Source: Saprospirales bacterium (GTDB taxonomy: Bacteria > Bacteroidota > Bacteroidia > Chitinophagales > JADIYW01). From it: a stretch of DNA of 64,000 bases. Position 1 is the stretch's first letter. Every line of letters starts with the position of its first letter. The position numbers and the translations under genes were made by a program. The DNA is taken from NCBI GenBank assembly GCA_016711605.1, contig JADJSS010000046.1, forward strand, positions 53,885 through 117,884, read 5' to 3'. The notes beneath the pieces are model-generated. The model was not told where the DNA came from. It ran no database searches and was given only the letters and a program-made list of their open reading frames with translations. Below are positions 26,655 to 35,446 of this stretch, piece by piece.

Positions 26655-27626
26655 ATGCAAAAGGAAAAATACTATTACAATCCTAATACGCTGAAATACG
26701 AAAAATACAAGATCACGCTTGGTCAACGTATTTTGCCTATTGCTGGATTTTTTACTTCTGCATTCTTTTTCGGATTTTTGGCAATGGTTTTAGGTTATAA
26801 CGCATTTGACAAACCAAACGTTAAATCTGAAAAGATAGAGTTTAAAAAAATGCAAGAAAAGTATGAAATTTTAGATAAACGAACCGATGCTTTAAACAAA
26901 ATATTACAAGATTTAAGTGATAGAGATGACAATGTTTATCGTGTAATTTTCGAATCAGATCCTTTACCTGATGAACTACGAACTGGTGGAATTAATAAGT
27001 CTAAAATTTATGCTGAAATTAAAAACTTACCTGAAAGTGAAATTATTTCAAAAACATTATCAAAATTAGAAACGTTAGAAAAGAAGGCATATGTGCAGTC
27101 GAAATCGTATGATGAATTGGCAACTCTTATTAAAAACAAAGAAAAAATGTTGGCAAGTATTCCTGCTATTCAGCCAGTTTCCAATAAAGATTTAAAACGT
27201 TTAGCATCAGGTTTTGGTTACAGAATTGACCCAGTGTATAAGACTACGCGATTTCATGCAGGACTTGATTTTAGTGCGGAAACAGGAACACCAGTTTATG
27301 CGACTGGTGATGGTGTTGTGGAAATTGCTGGTTCACAAGGTGACGGTTATGGTAACAAAGTAGTGATTAATAATGGTTATGGTTACCATACATTATTTGG
27401 ACATAATAGTAAAGTATTGGTGAGTGCTGGTGAAAAAGTGAAGCGCGGACAAACCATTGCTTTAGTTGGTAGTACAGGAAAATCTACCGGACCGCATTGT
27501 CATTATGAAGTTTGGAAAAATGGAAATAAAATTGATCCAGTGAATTATTTTTTCAACGATATTTCACCAGAACAATATGAATTAGTATTAAAATTATCAG
27601 AACAAGGAAATCAATCATTTGATTAA
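26655..27626 (+). CDS. M23 family metallopeptidase (LytM domain)
   Basis: A 323-aa membrane-anchored peptidoglycan endopeptidase or regulator. It has a cytoplasmic start, one membrane helix (about 26-50: ILPIAGFFTSAFFFGFLAM), a helical periplasmic stalk (about 60-180), and a LytM domain from about 185 with FGYRIDPVYKTTRFHAGLD (HxxxD), YGNKVVINNGYGYHTLFGH and GPHCHYEVW (HxH). All zinc ligands are present, so it should be active. The architecture matches the MepM/Csd-like group common in Bacteroidota. A good promoter precedes it and a MerR gene follows by 120 bp. Confidence 0.92.
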   Translation: MQKEKYYYNPNTLKYEKYKITLGQRILPIAGFFTSAFFFGFLAMVLGYNAFDKPNVKSEKIEFKKMQEKYEILDKRTDALNKILQDLSDRDDNVYRVIFESDPLPDELRTGGINKSKIYAEIKNLPESEIISKTLSKLETLEKKAYVQSKSYDELATLIKNKEKMLASIPAIQPVSNKDLKRLASGFGYRIDPVYKTTRFHAGLDFSAETGTPVYATGDGVVEIAGSQGDGYGNKVVINNGYGYHTLFGHNSKVLVSAGEKVKRGQTIALVGSTGKSTGPHCHYEVWKNGNKIDPVNYFFNDISPEQYELVLKLSEQGNQSFD

Positions 27627-27746
27627 ATTAAACAATATAATAATGAAATAATGTAATAATGAAACTTAACATAACAATATAAATTAAGAAGACACTTTTT
27701 TAATTATTTTCAAATTTTCAAATTAACTAATTTTCAAATTTAAAAT

Positions 27747-28085
27747 ATGCCATACAAAGATAAAGAAATAGAAAAAATGTATTTTTCAATTAGCGAAGTA
27801 GCTAAGCAGTTTAATGTTGCTGCATCGTTGATTCGATTTTGGGAAACTGAATTTGAAATTTTAAAACCGAAGAAAACCACGAAAGGTAATCGCTTGTATT
27901 CTAAAAAAGATATTGAAAATTTCCGACTGATTCATCATTTAGTAAAGGAAAAAGGTTATACATTAGACGGTGCGAAGAAAAAACTAAAAGAAGGTGGCAT
28001 CGACAAAACTGATGCAAATGCAGAAATCATCACGCGTTTAAAGAAAATAAGAAGTTTTTTAGAATCGATGTATAATGAGTTGTAG
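27747..28085 (+). CDS. MerR family transcriptional regulator
   Basis: A 112-aa protein with the MerR winged helix: YFSISEVAKQFNVAASLIRF, WETEFEILKPKKTTKGNRLY and a second helical part (IENFRLIHHLVKEKGYTLDG). The C-terminus is short and has no metal-binding cysteines, so it belongs to the small MerR group without an obvious sensor. It follows the M23 peptidase gene on the same strand, an arrangement I recall as common in Bacteroidota. Its target is unknown. Confidence 0.88.
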   Translation: MPYKDKEIEKMYFSISEVAKQFNVAASLIRFWETEFEILKPKKTTKGNRLYSKKDIENFRLIHHLVKEKGYTLDGAKKKLKEGGIDKTDANAEIITRLKKIRSFLESMYNEL

Positions 28086-28087
28086 AA

Positions 28088-28126
28088 AGTGAAAGTGAAA
28101 ATGATAGTGAAGGTGAAAATGAAAAT
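28088..28126. repeat. degenerate GTGAAA hexamer array
   Basis: AGTGAAAGTGAAAATGATAG, then GTGAAGGTGAAAATGAAAAT, follows the MerR stop codon; it is related to the arrays at 7638, 13103 and 31679. Confidence 0.65.
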
Positions 28127-28177
28127 AATGATGCGTTGAATGCATCTTGAAAAGTAAAAAAATAAGAGAAAAATAAA

Positions 28178-28738
28178 ATGCGAAAAGATAATTTAATAAA
28201 TTCTGTCCTGATTCTTGGTTCTTGTATCTTGATTCTTACATCTTGCAAGCACGATAAATACGCAAAAGAAATTAAAGATGCATCACCGTATTTTACTAAT
28301 TTTTTTACTGGAACCGATGAAGATATTTTAAGAAATGTAAATTTTAATGTATCACTAGATGAAGTAAAAAAAATAGAGCAAGCTAAATTATATGAAACTA
28401 CTGCAGATCATCTTTTTTATGAATTTATTTATCCAAAAGACAGTTCTGCATTTTCAGAATATGCGAATGTTCAATATTTTTTCAATGAAAACAATCAATT
28501 AGATATTATCACTACTGATATCTATTTAAATGATTCTGCACAAGTTGCACAAACAAAAAAATCATTTGAACAATATTATACAAAGCGATATGGAAAATCT
28601 GAAAGAGATGAAAAAGGATATGATATTTGGAATGGTGAATTTACAGATACAAAAACTAAAAAAGATTTTAATTACAGCGTTGCATTAACTGAATTAGAAG
28701 AAGAAGTTGGCATAAAAATTGAATATCTTAAAGAATAG
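28178..28738 (+). CDS. hypothetical lipoprotein
   Basis: A 186-aa protein with a lipoprotein signal ending LILTSC (Cys23), so it is likely anchored in the outer or inner membrane. The mature part contains NVNFNVSLDEVKKIEQAKLY and YFFNENNQLDIITTDIYLND, then KSFEQYYTKRYGKSERDEKG, suggesting an alpha/beta fold with an exposed lysine/tyrosine-rich helix. I do not recognise a family. It lies six bases upstream of the TPR gene, so the two are probably co-transcribed. Confidence 0.7.
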   Translation: MRKDNLINSVLILGSCILILTSCKHDKYAKEIKDASPYFTNFFTGTDEDILRNVNFNVSLDEVKKIEQAKLYETTADHLFYEFIYPKDSSAFSEYANVQYFFNENNQLDIITTDIYLNDSAQVAQTKKSFEQYYTKRYGKSERDEKGYDIWNGEFTDTKTKKDFNYSVALTELEEEVGIKIEYLKE

Positions 28739-28744
28739 TTCCAA

Positions 28745-29521
28745 ATGAATCGTTTAAAATTATTTATAATTCTACTTCTTTTTTTAAGTAGTCGTCAATC
28801 ATTTTGTCAATCAAGTGATTTTAATGAAATTATAGAACACGGAATTGAATCTTATGATAAAGGCGATTATAAAGAAGCATTAAGACTTTACAATCTTGCA
28901 AAAAAAATTGACACCGTATCTGGTGTTTTAAATTATGAAATTGCATCGACTTACCTGGCGCTAAAAGATACTGTTAAAGCATTAGCATACTGCGAAAAAT
29001 CAATTAAATCTACCGATAAACTTAATGAACTAGCATTTGTCTTATACGGAACAATTTTAGATGGACAAAATAAAAGTGATGCAGCAATAGAAAAATTTAC
29101 TGAAGGACTTAAAATTTATCCTAATAGCAGTATTCTACACTACAACTTAGCGCTCACTTATTTCAATAACTATAAAGATAAAGAAGCTGAAGAAAATGCA
29201 AAAAAAGCAATTGCAATAAATCCGCAATATGCAAGCAGTCATTTAATTTTGGCTTATACAATGCTTGCTCAAAAGAAACGAATTCCATGCATTTTTGCGC
29301 TTTACAACTTTTTATTATTAGAACCAAAAGGAAAAAGAGCAGAAAAAGCTTACAAAGAACTCAATAAACAACTTTCAAGTGGTGTAACTCAAAACGATAG
29401 CTCAAAAACTACCATAAATTTAACAGGAAACAATACCAATGAATTTAGTTCTCTAGAAATTTTACTTGGAATTATTGAAGCAAGTAAAAATACTGTAGAA
29501 AATAAAAAGAAAATGGAATAA
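28745..29521 (+). CDS. exported TPR-repeat protein, probably truncated by an in-frame stop
   Basis: A 258-aa protein with a signal peptide (LKLFIILLLFLSSRQSFCQ) and about four tetratricopeptide repeats (GDYKEALRLYNLAKKIDTVS, ILHYNLALTYFNNYKDKEAE, EENAKKAIAINPQYASSHLI). It is probably a periplasmic scaffold. The frame ends with TAA at 29519-29521 after KKKME, but the same frame stays open for 110 more codons (to 29854) and reads AILADLPKIKTTFWTKYY and FCYYISQTKYDEDVSIWL, which looks like a genuine C-terminal domain. A CAA-to-TAA change would explain this. The extension overlaps the 3' end of hemE by 78 bp. Confidence 0.8.
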   Translation: MNRLKLFIILLLFLSSRQSFCQSSDFNEIIEHGIESYDKGDYKEALRLYNLAKKIDTVSGVLNYEIASTYLALKDTVKALAYCEKSIKSTDKLNELAFVLYGTILDGQNKSDAAIEKFTEGLKIYPNSSILHYNLALTYFNNYKDKEAEENAKKAIAINPQYASSHLILAYTMLAQKKRIPCIFALYNFLLLEPKGKRAEKAYKELNKQLSSGVTQNDSSKTTINLTGNNTNEFSSLEILLGIIEASKNTVENKKKME

Positions 29522-29776
29522 ATTTTATTTTATGAAAACACCAAAGATTTCTTTGCTATTCTAGCTGATTTACCAAAAATAAAAACAACCTTTTGGACAA
29601 AATATTACATTGATTATTTTGGAGCGATGTATAAAAACAATTTAGTAGAACCGTTTTGTTATTATATCAGTCAAACAAAATATGATGAAGATGTTTCTAT
29701 TTGGCTGAAAAATCATACGCAGAAAATTGCCGATTTAAAAACCTGGAATGCAACATTTTACGATAGTGCTTTCAAC

Positions 29777-30793
29777 TTATTTAAAATTCTGCACTACATC
29801 AATAAAATATTTCGCTTTTTCAAAATCAACATCTGGATACACACCATGACCTAAATTGCAAATATATTTTTGCGAACCAAATGCACGTAGCATTTTTTCT
29901 GCTTCTGATTTTATAGTTGATTTATCAGCATATAACACACATGGATCTAAGTTACCTTGTAAACATTTTGAAGGTGCTTCGCTTCTCGCCTTTTGAGGTT
30001 CAATGGTCCAATCTAATCCAATTACAGAACAATTCGTTGCAGCAAATTCTTCTAGAATATAATGCGCATCTTTCGCGAATAAAATCACTGGAACTTCTGT
30101 AATTGCAGTCGAAATTTTTTGCATGTACGGTAACGCAAACTCTATATATTGTTGTTTACTCAGTACACCAGCCCAACTATCAAACACTTGTACAATGTCT
30201 GCACCGCTTTTAATCTGTTCTTTCAAATATGCAATAGTTGAAGTTGTAATTTTATCTAATAATTGATGTGATAAAACAGGATTTGTATACAACATTTTTT
30301 TTGCCTGAGAAAAAGTTTTGCTTCCTTTTCCTTCAATCATGTACGAAAAAATGGTCCAAGGTGCACCAGCAAAACCAATCAACGGCACACGATTATTCAA
30401 CGCACTTTTGGTTAATTTTATTGAATCAAAAACATATTGCAAATTCGGAACAACATCTGTTGTTAAATTTGTTACATCGCTTTCATTTTTAATAGTTTCG
30501 GGAAAAAACGGACCTTTACTTTCTATCATTTCATAATTCAAACCCATGGCTTCAGGAATTACCAAAATATCAGAGAAAATAATCGCAGCATCAACACCTA
30601 ATATATCAACTGGTTGAATGGTAACTTCGCAAATCAATTCCGGATTTTTTACTAATTCTTTAAAACCATTTACACTGCTTCGTACAGCACGATATTCTGG
30701 TAAAATTCTACCTGCTTGACGCATCAACCATACAGGAATTCTTTCTACATGTTCGCCTTTGGCAGCTCTTAAAATCAAATCGTTTGTTAACAT
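29777..30793 (-). CDS. hemE: uroporphyrinogen decarboxylase
   Basis: HemE decarboxylates uroporphyrinogen III to coproporphyrinogen III in heme synthesis. I take the ATG at 30793 (338 aa); an upstream in-frame TTG at 30802 is less likely. The signature near the start, VWLMRQAGRILPEYRAVR, includes the conserved Arg residues. GFAGAPWTIFSYMIEG, VQVFDSWAGVLS and the C-terminal NLGHGVYPDVD are diagnostic. A TATTTTTG box (30807-30800) lies six bases before the ATG. The 3' end overlaps the read-through part of the TPR gene. hemH and hemL lie 8-10 kb away on the same strand. Confidence 0.96.
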   Translation of the reverse strand: MLTNDLILRAAKGEHVERIPVWLMRQAGRILPEYRAVRSSVNGFKELVKNPELICEVTIQPVDILGVDAAIIFSDILVIPEAMGLNYEMIESKGPFFPETIKNESDVTNLTTDVVPNLQYVFDSIKLTKSALNNRVPLIGFAGAPWTIFSYMIEGKGSKTFSQAKKMLYTNPVLSHQLLDKITTSTIAYLKEQIKSGADIVQVFDSWAGVLSKQQYIEFALPYMQKISTAITEVPVILFAKDAHYILEEFAATNCSVIGLDWTIEPQKARSEAPSKCLQGNLDPCVLYADKSTIKSEAEKMLRAFGSQKYICNLGHGVYPDVDFEKAKYFIDVVQNFK

Positions 30794-30943
30794 AATGGGC
30801 AAAAATACGGATAAATTTGATTTTATTTTTGTTGTACTTTTGTAGTTATGTTATTTGTTATAGGTTATTAGTTATTTGCTTCTTTTTCTAGAATAATTTA
30901 ACGACCTTCTAACATTTAACTTATAACGTATAACTTATTCAAC

Positions 30944-31672
30944 ATGAGCCAAGCAATAGAAATAAATAATCCATCTGTATCTAAAATAATGTCGCGTGTA
31001 GTTGATATTAAAAATGCAAAAATATCCTATCACAATCATCCAGTAATTGATAATGTAAATTTTGAAGTGCGCAAAGGTGATTTTGTATACTTAATTGGAA
31101 GAACTGGAAGCGGAAAAAGTAGTTTATTAAAAATGCTATATGGCGACTTAGAATTTACAGAAGGCGATGCTGATGTATGTGGTTATAATTTGAAAACACT
31201 GAAACGTTCAGATGTTCCAAATTTGCGTCGCAGATTAGGAATTGTTTTTCAGGATTTTCAATTACTTACGGATAGAACTATTTTTGATAATTTAGATTTT
31301 GTATTGCGCTCCATTGGTTGGAACGATAAAACAAAAATTAAATTAAAAATTGAAGAAGCACTTTCCATGGTGAATTTGAGTGACAAAATAAACAAATTTC
31401 CAAATCATCTTTCTGGTGGCGAACAACAACGAATTGCTATTGCTCGTGCCTTATTAAATAATCCAGAATTAATAATTGCTGATGAACCAACTGGAAATTT
31501 AGATCCAGAAACGACCGATGAAATTATGAGTTTGTTGTATTCTATTTTTAAATCTACACAAACACCAATTATCATTGCAACGCATAATTATCAGCTAATT
31601 GAAAAATATCCAGGTATTATTTACATGTGTGCTTACAACTCGATGAGTAGAGATGATTCGCATTTTAAATAA
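30944..31672 (+). CDS. ftsE: cell division ATP-binding protein FtsE
   Basis: A 242-aa ABC ATPase of the FtsE type. Walker A is IGRTGSGKSSLLKMLYG (about 46-62), the signature is HLSGGEQQRIAIARALL, Walker B is LIIADEPTGNLDPETTD and the H-loop is IIATHN. FVYLIGRTGSGKSSLLK and FQDFQLLTDRTIFDNL are typical of FtsE rather than LolD. With FtsX it controls peptidoglycan hydrolases at the septum; ftsX is not adjacent. The start MSQAIEINNPS gives a short extra N-terminus. TACTTTTG at 30836-30843 could be its -7 element. Confidence 0.85.
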   Translation: MSQAIEINNPSVSKIMSRVVDIKNAKISYHNHPVIDNVNFEVRKGDFVYLIGRTGSGKSSLLKMLYGDLEFTEGDADVCGYNLKTLKRSDVPNLRRRLGIVFQDFQLLTDRTIFDNLDFVLRSIGWNDKTKIKLKIEEALSMVNLSDKINKFPNHLSGGEQQRIAIARALLNNPELIIADEPTGNLDPETTDEIMSLLYSIFKSTQTPIIIATHNYQLIEKYPGIIYMCAYNSMSRDDSHFK

Positions 31673-31678
31673 GAAATA

Positions 31679-31706
31679 GTGAAAATGAGAGTAAAAGTGA
31701 AAGTGT
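31679..31706. repeat. degenerate GTGAAA hexamer array
   Basis: GTGAAAATGAGAG and TAAAAGTGAAAGTGT follow the ftsE stop codon; the array is related to those at 7638, 13103 and 28088. Confidence 0.6.
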
Positions 31707-31739
31707 TAATCTTAAAACGTTAAAGAAAATCTTTTAAAA

Positions 31740-32429
31740 TTATAAAACAACTGGACAACCATACGCTTTGTTGATTCCAAACTCTTGCGTATTCACAACC
31801 AATTTATCTATATGTTTAGCTGCTTTTGCAAGACAGACAATAATACCTTTTGAAGTTTTGGTTTCACCTGCTTTGTAGGTAGCATTCATCATAGCTTTAG
31901 TTTCTTTATATGTAGATGTTAGTTTATCTGTTTGAGCAGGTTCCATCATTGTATAAACTGAACCAAATGATAAATTATATTGTGATGTAAAAACTTTTGA
32001 ACCAGTTTCAGTTCCAAACAATTTTAACGATGAAAACAAAGCACCTGATGCTTCTTCCGTTAATTTTACTTCAGTTGAGTTGGTGTTGGTTACTTGTATT
32101 TCTACTTCTGCTAATTCATACGCAAATCGTTGACTCATTTCATCTGGAATAGCAACATTAGCTCCACGTGGTAATCCAAATCTGGTTAGTTTTACAAATT
32201 TCACTTTCATTCCATTAGAGAGCACTACTTCGTTTGGCGTATCTTGAAACGAATAATCTTTAGTGTCTGTTTTAAAATTGTTGAATAAATTTATATTAAT
32301 GATAGAATCTGCTTTTCGTTTTTCTGCTTTTTTATCTACTACAACTACTGGTGTTGGCGGATTGCCAGCTTGAACAATTAATAATGTAATAACTAAAATA
32401 GCTGTTGTGATAAAAAAAGATTTGCGCAT
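31740..32429 (-). CDS. hypothetical exported protein
   Basis: A 229-aa protein from the ATG at 32429 (MRKSFFITTAILVITLLIVQ, signal peptide or anchor). The mature part has a Pro/Val-rich stretch, then EVVLSNGMKVKFVKLTRFGL and YELAEVEIQVTNTNSTEVKL, a beta-rich pattern reminiscent of immunoglobulin-like DUF4352 domains, and ends NTQEFGINKAYGCPVVL. The DUF4352 likeness is a weak guess. It lies downstream of the DUF2804 gene on the same strand. Confidence 0.6.
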   Translation of the reverse strand: MRKSFFITTAILVITLLIVQAGNPPTPVVVVDKKAEKRKADSIININLFNNFKTDTKDYSFQDTPNEVVLSNGMKVKFVKLTRFGLPRGANVAIPDEMSQRFAYELAEVEIQVTNTNSTEVKLTEEASGALFSSLKLFGTETGSKVFTSQYNLSFGSVYTMMEPAQTDKLTSTYKETKAMMNATYKAGETKTSKGIIVCLAKAAKHIDKLVVNTQEFGINKAYGCPVVL

Positions 32430-32476
32430 AATCAATACTGTTTTTTAAAAATAATATACATAAATCGTACCAAAAA

Positions 32477-33448
32477 TTACCAAACAGCGTGATGATCTTC
32501 TACCACACCAAAAGCAGTAAACTTCTCTTCTTTTCCATCTATAACAATCGTTCCATCAACAGTACCAAAAGGTTGTGTGAATTTACTTTTCATGATGAGT
32601 GCATTAATATTTTCAGTTCGTGCACCGCGTGGAGAAAAATGGCAATTTAAAATGCCATCATTTGTATCTATCAGCCAATCTGTTTTGTTTAATGGTTCTT
32701 GCATCGAAAAATTTGCATCAGATAAAAGAATTTTTCTACCATCATACCACAAAATATTTTCCATGTTATTATTAAATCTATCTACTAAATTAATAGCTAT
32801 TGATTTTTCAGTTTCCGTAATACCAATTATAGACAACCAATTCCAAATAGTTTCTCGTGGTGGAAATCCTTTTGTAAAATCAATTGAACCATATTTTCCA
32901 CTGGTTGCATACGTGCTAATTCCACCATTATTTATTTGCACTTTTACTGGTACACAAACATTTTTATAAGTAAAATTAAACGGTCTTTTTTCTGATGATG
33001 GTGCCACAATACTTGCACCGTTTGTAGTATTTTCTGCTTCAATATACAACTTAAATTTGCCTACATATTGACAATGTAATTTTCCATTTTCTGTTTTGAT
33101 CAGAAAGTTTCCAATTTTCCATTCACTATTTAAATTTGGATTGAAATCATTAGCAAAACCTAATGGAACGGTTGTTTTATCTTCTTCAAAAGTGCCATCT
33201 TTTAACGAATAAAAATAAGTAAAAGCAGTTGCAACCATACCTGCATCAGCAATCGCAAAACCACAAATTAAATCTGGACTATAAACACCAAAATAAATCC
33301 AGGTTTTGCGTTCTGTTCTGCGTTTTTTAGTTAGAAATCCTTGTGTATCAAAAAAAGATGTGTCAACATTTTCGATCAAATCTTCGTACACACCAAATGG
33401 AATATTTGCACCATTTTCTATCAACGAATGTTGTTTTGGTAAAATCAT
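32477..33448 (-). CDS. DUF2804 family protein
   Basis: A 323-aa protein from the ATG at 33448 (MILPKQHSLIENGANIPFGV). Family features: KTWIYFGVYSPDLICGFAIA near the start, PPRETIWNWLSIIG in the middle, NMENILWYDGRK, and FGTVDGTIVIDG with EDHHAVW at the very end. DUF2804 proteins have a tandem lipocalin-like fold (related to carotenoid 1,2-hydratase/CrtC-like lipid-binding domains); the reaction is unknown. It has no signal peptide. Confidence 0.82.
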   Translation of the reverse strand: MILPKQHSLIENGANIPFGVYEDLIENVDTSFFDTQGFLTKKRRTERKTWIYFGVYSPDLICGFAIADAGMVATAFTYFYSLKDGTFEEDKTTVPLGFANDFNPNLNSEWKIGNFLIKTENGKLHCQYVGKFKLYIEAENTTNGASIVAPSSEKRPFNFTYKNVCVPVKVQINNGGISTYATSGKYGSIDFTKGFPPRETIWNWLSIIGITETEKSIAINLVDRFNNNMENILWYDGRKILLSDANFSMQEPLNKTDWLIDTNDGILNCHFSPRGARTENINALIMKSKFTQPFGTVDGTIVIDGKEEKFTAFGVVEDHHAVW

Positions 33449-33476
33449 AAAATGAAGATACAAAATAAATTAATTC

Positions 33477-33628
33477 TTACCACTTAAGGCACAAAGAAAC
33501 AGAGAAAAATTTAATGGTAATAATCTAAGATAGTTCCGAAACTTCGGAAGGAAACTTAGCTTTCTATTTATCTTATTTTTTGTAATCTTCTCTTAGAACT
33601 TCAGTTTCTTTAGTTTCTTAAGTGGTTA
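33477..33628. repeat. MITE-like repeat, copy 3 (best preserved)
   Basis: About 152 bp with imperfect inverted ends: TTACCACTTAAGGCACAAAG at left, and AGTTTCTTAAGTGGTTA at right. The interior holds the palindrome TTCCGAAACTTCGGAA (33535-33550) and blocks shared with the copies at 25122 and 26402. It encodes no protein. Confidence 0.75.
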
Positions 33629-33679
33629 TTTTTTTACTATTTATACTGGCTTTGGTAAAAAAATAATAAATTTATGCAA

Positions 33680-34003
33680 ATGAATAAATTATCCACAATT
33701 ATTGTATGCGTTCTTTTGGTTATAATTAGCTGCAAAAAACAAGCAAGTTGCCCAAATATTGTTGGAAAATGGTTGTTAAAAAGTACAGTTTCTGGTGGAA
33801 TTGAAACGAAGATACCTGATACATCTGCAATTTCTGAAACCATAGAAATAGCTGCAGATTTTACCTTTATTTCTTACAGCACAAAAACACGCAAACTGTG
33901 GAATTCTGGCAACTATGATTGCACAAAAGTATTCGATGCAGATTCCGCATCGTTTAAAAAAGGAAGCTCTAATTATTTTAATTTGTATGGAAAAATCAAG
34001 TAG
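33680..34003 (+). CDS. small lipocalin-like lipoprotein
   Basis: A 107-aa protein with a lipoprotein signal (LSTIIVCVLLVIISC, Cys about 17). CPNIVGKWLLKST starts a lipocalin-like sheet (the GxW motif), and the end is NSGNYDCTKVFDADS with FNLYGKIK. It is short for a lipocalin-like domain, so it may be a minimal or truncated form. Its stop overlaps the 3' end of the photolyase gene by eight bases on the opposite strand. Confidence 0.7.
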   Translation: MNKLSTIIVCVLLVIISCKKQASCPNIVGKWLLKSTVSGGIETKIPDTSAISETIEIAADFTFISYSTKTRKLWNSGNYDCTKVFDADSASFKKGSSNYFNLYGKIK

Positions 34004-35360
34004 GATTGTTTAATGCTTTTTTATACGTTTCTAAGCAACGGTTGCGTGCAAATTCATGTTCTACAATTGGAGTTGGATACTCAAATGAATCTAATTCAGG
34101 AATCCATTTTTTAATGTATTTTAATTCTTTATCGAATTTTTCTGTTTGCAATTTTGGATTAAAAACTCTGAAGTATGGTGCTGCGTCGACACCAGTTCCT
34201 GCGGCCCATTGCCAGCCACCGTTGTTTGCAGACAAATCATAATCTAATAATTTTTGAGCAAAATATGCTTCGCCTTTTCGCCAGTCAATTAATAAATGTT
34301 TGGTTAAAAAAGAAGCAACAATCATACGTACACGATTGTGCATAAAACCTGTTGTGTTGAGTTCGCGCATACCAGCGTCAACAATCGGATAGCCAGTTTT
34401 ACCATTGCACCACGCTTGAAATTCGGATTCATTATTGCGCCATTTTATAGCATCGTATTTTTCATTAAATGATGTAGTTACTACTTTTGGAAAGTGATGC
34501 AAAATCATCATATAAAAATCGCGCCAAATCAGTTCATTTAAATATTTTTCACCGTTTGCCTTTATAGACTGTCTTGCTAATTGACGAATAGACACCGTAC
34601 CAAAACGCAGATGCACACTTATACGTGAAGTGCCTGAAACACTTGGAAAATCTCGTGTTTCGATGTAATGCTGAATGATTTTGTCATCAACTTTATTTTC
34701 TGGAAACTGAAAAGTATCATCATTTACAAAACCCATTTCTTCTAATGAAATAAGTGTTGTTGGTTTTGCTGATTGAAAAAAATTGCTGAAGTATTTTTCA
34801 GTTGGATAGGATTTTAAATAGAAATCATTCAACAAAGATTTCCATTTTTTGCTGTAAGGTGTATATACTAAATATGGTTTTCCATCATCTTTTACTACTT
34901 CGTCTTTTTCAAAAATCACCTGATCTTTATAAGAAGAAAAATCAATATTATTTTCAATAAAAAAATGTTTTAACTGATGGTCGCGCTTGATTGCATAAGG
35001 TTCATAGTCGTGATTCGTAAACACTTTTTTGATGTTGTAAGATGATACAATTTCTTTCCAAACATCAATCGGTTTACCATAAAACACTAGCAAATCACTG
35101 CCTAAAACATTCAACTCATTTTTTAATTTTTGTAATTGTTGATGAATAAAAACCACTCGCCTATCTAACGTCAACGTGCTATTTTCATTTTTTAAATCAT
35201 CTAAAATTTCTGTATCAAAAATGAAAATTGGCAACACAGAAAAACCAGACTTTAATGCATTAAACAAAGCTGCGTTATCATCTAATCGTAAATCGCGACG
35301 GAACCAGTGGATGCTGTAGTAATTGGTTGATTTGTCATTAGTAATTAGTTGATTCGTCAT
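33996..35360 (-). CDS. deoxyribodipyrimidine photolyase (class I photolyase/cryptochrome family)
   Basis: A 454-aa flavoprotein that uses blue light to split UV-induced pyrimidine dimers. The N-terminal antenna-binding Rossmann domain opens IHWFRRDLRLDDNAALFNAL. The FAD domain has ELIWRDFYMMILHHFP, AWCNGKTGYPIVDAGMRELN, FMHNRVRMIVASFLTKHLL and NNGGWQWAAGTGVDAAPYFR, with the conserved Trp residues. These are CPD class I marks, not those of (6-4) or DASH enzymes, but a cryptochrome role cannot be excluded. No antenna cofactor can be assigned. It is a single gene with its own upstream region. Confidence 0.9.
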   Translation of the reverse strand: MTNQLITNDKSTNYYSIHWFRRDLRLDDNAALFNALKSGFSVLPIFIFDTEILDDLKNENSTLTLDRRVVFIHQQLQKLKNELNVLGSDLLVFYGKPIDVWKEIVSSYNIKKVFTNHDYEPYAIKRDHQLKHFFIENNIDFSSYKDQVIFEKDEVVKDDGKPYLVYTPYSKKWKSLLNDFYLKSYPTEKYFSNFFQSAKPTTLISLEEMGFVNDDTFQFPENKVDDKIIQHYIETRDFPSVSGTSRISVHLRFGTVSIRQLARQSIKANGEKYLNELIWRDFYMMILHHFPKVVTTSFNEKYDAIKWRNNESEFQAWCNGKTGYPIVDAGMRELNTTGFMHNRVRMIVASFLTKHLLIDWRKGEAYFAQKLLDYDLSANNGGWQWAAGTGVDAAPYFRVFNPKLQTEKFDKELKYIKKWIPELDSFEYPTPIVEHEFARNRCLETYKKALNNPT

Positions 35361-35446
35361 TTGCTATTTGTTTTGAAAATAAAATCTATCGCATTTATGT
35401 AATCTAATTATGACCAATGACTATTGACTATTGACCGATGAATAAA

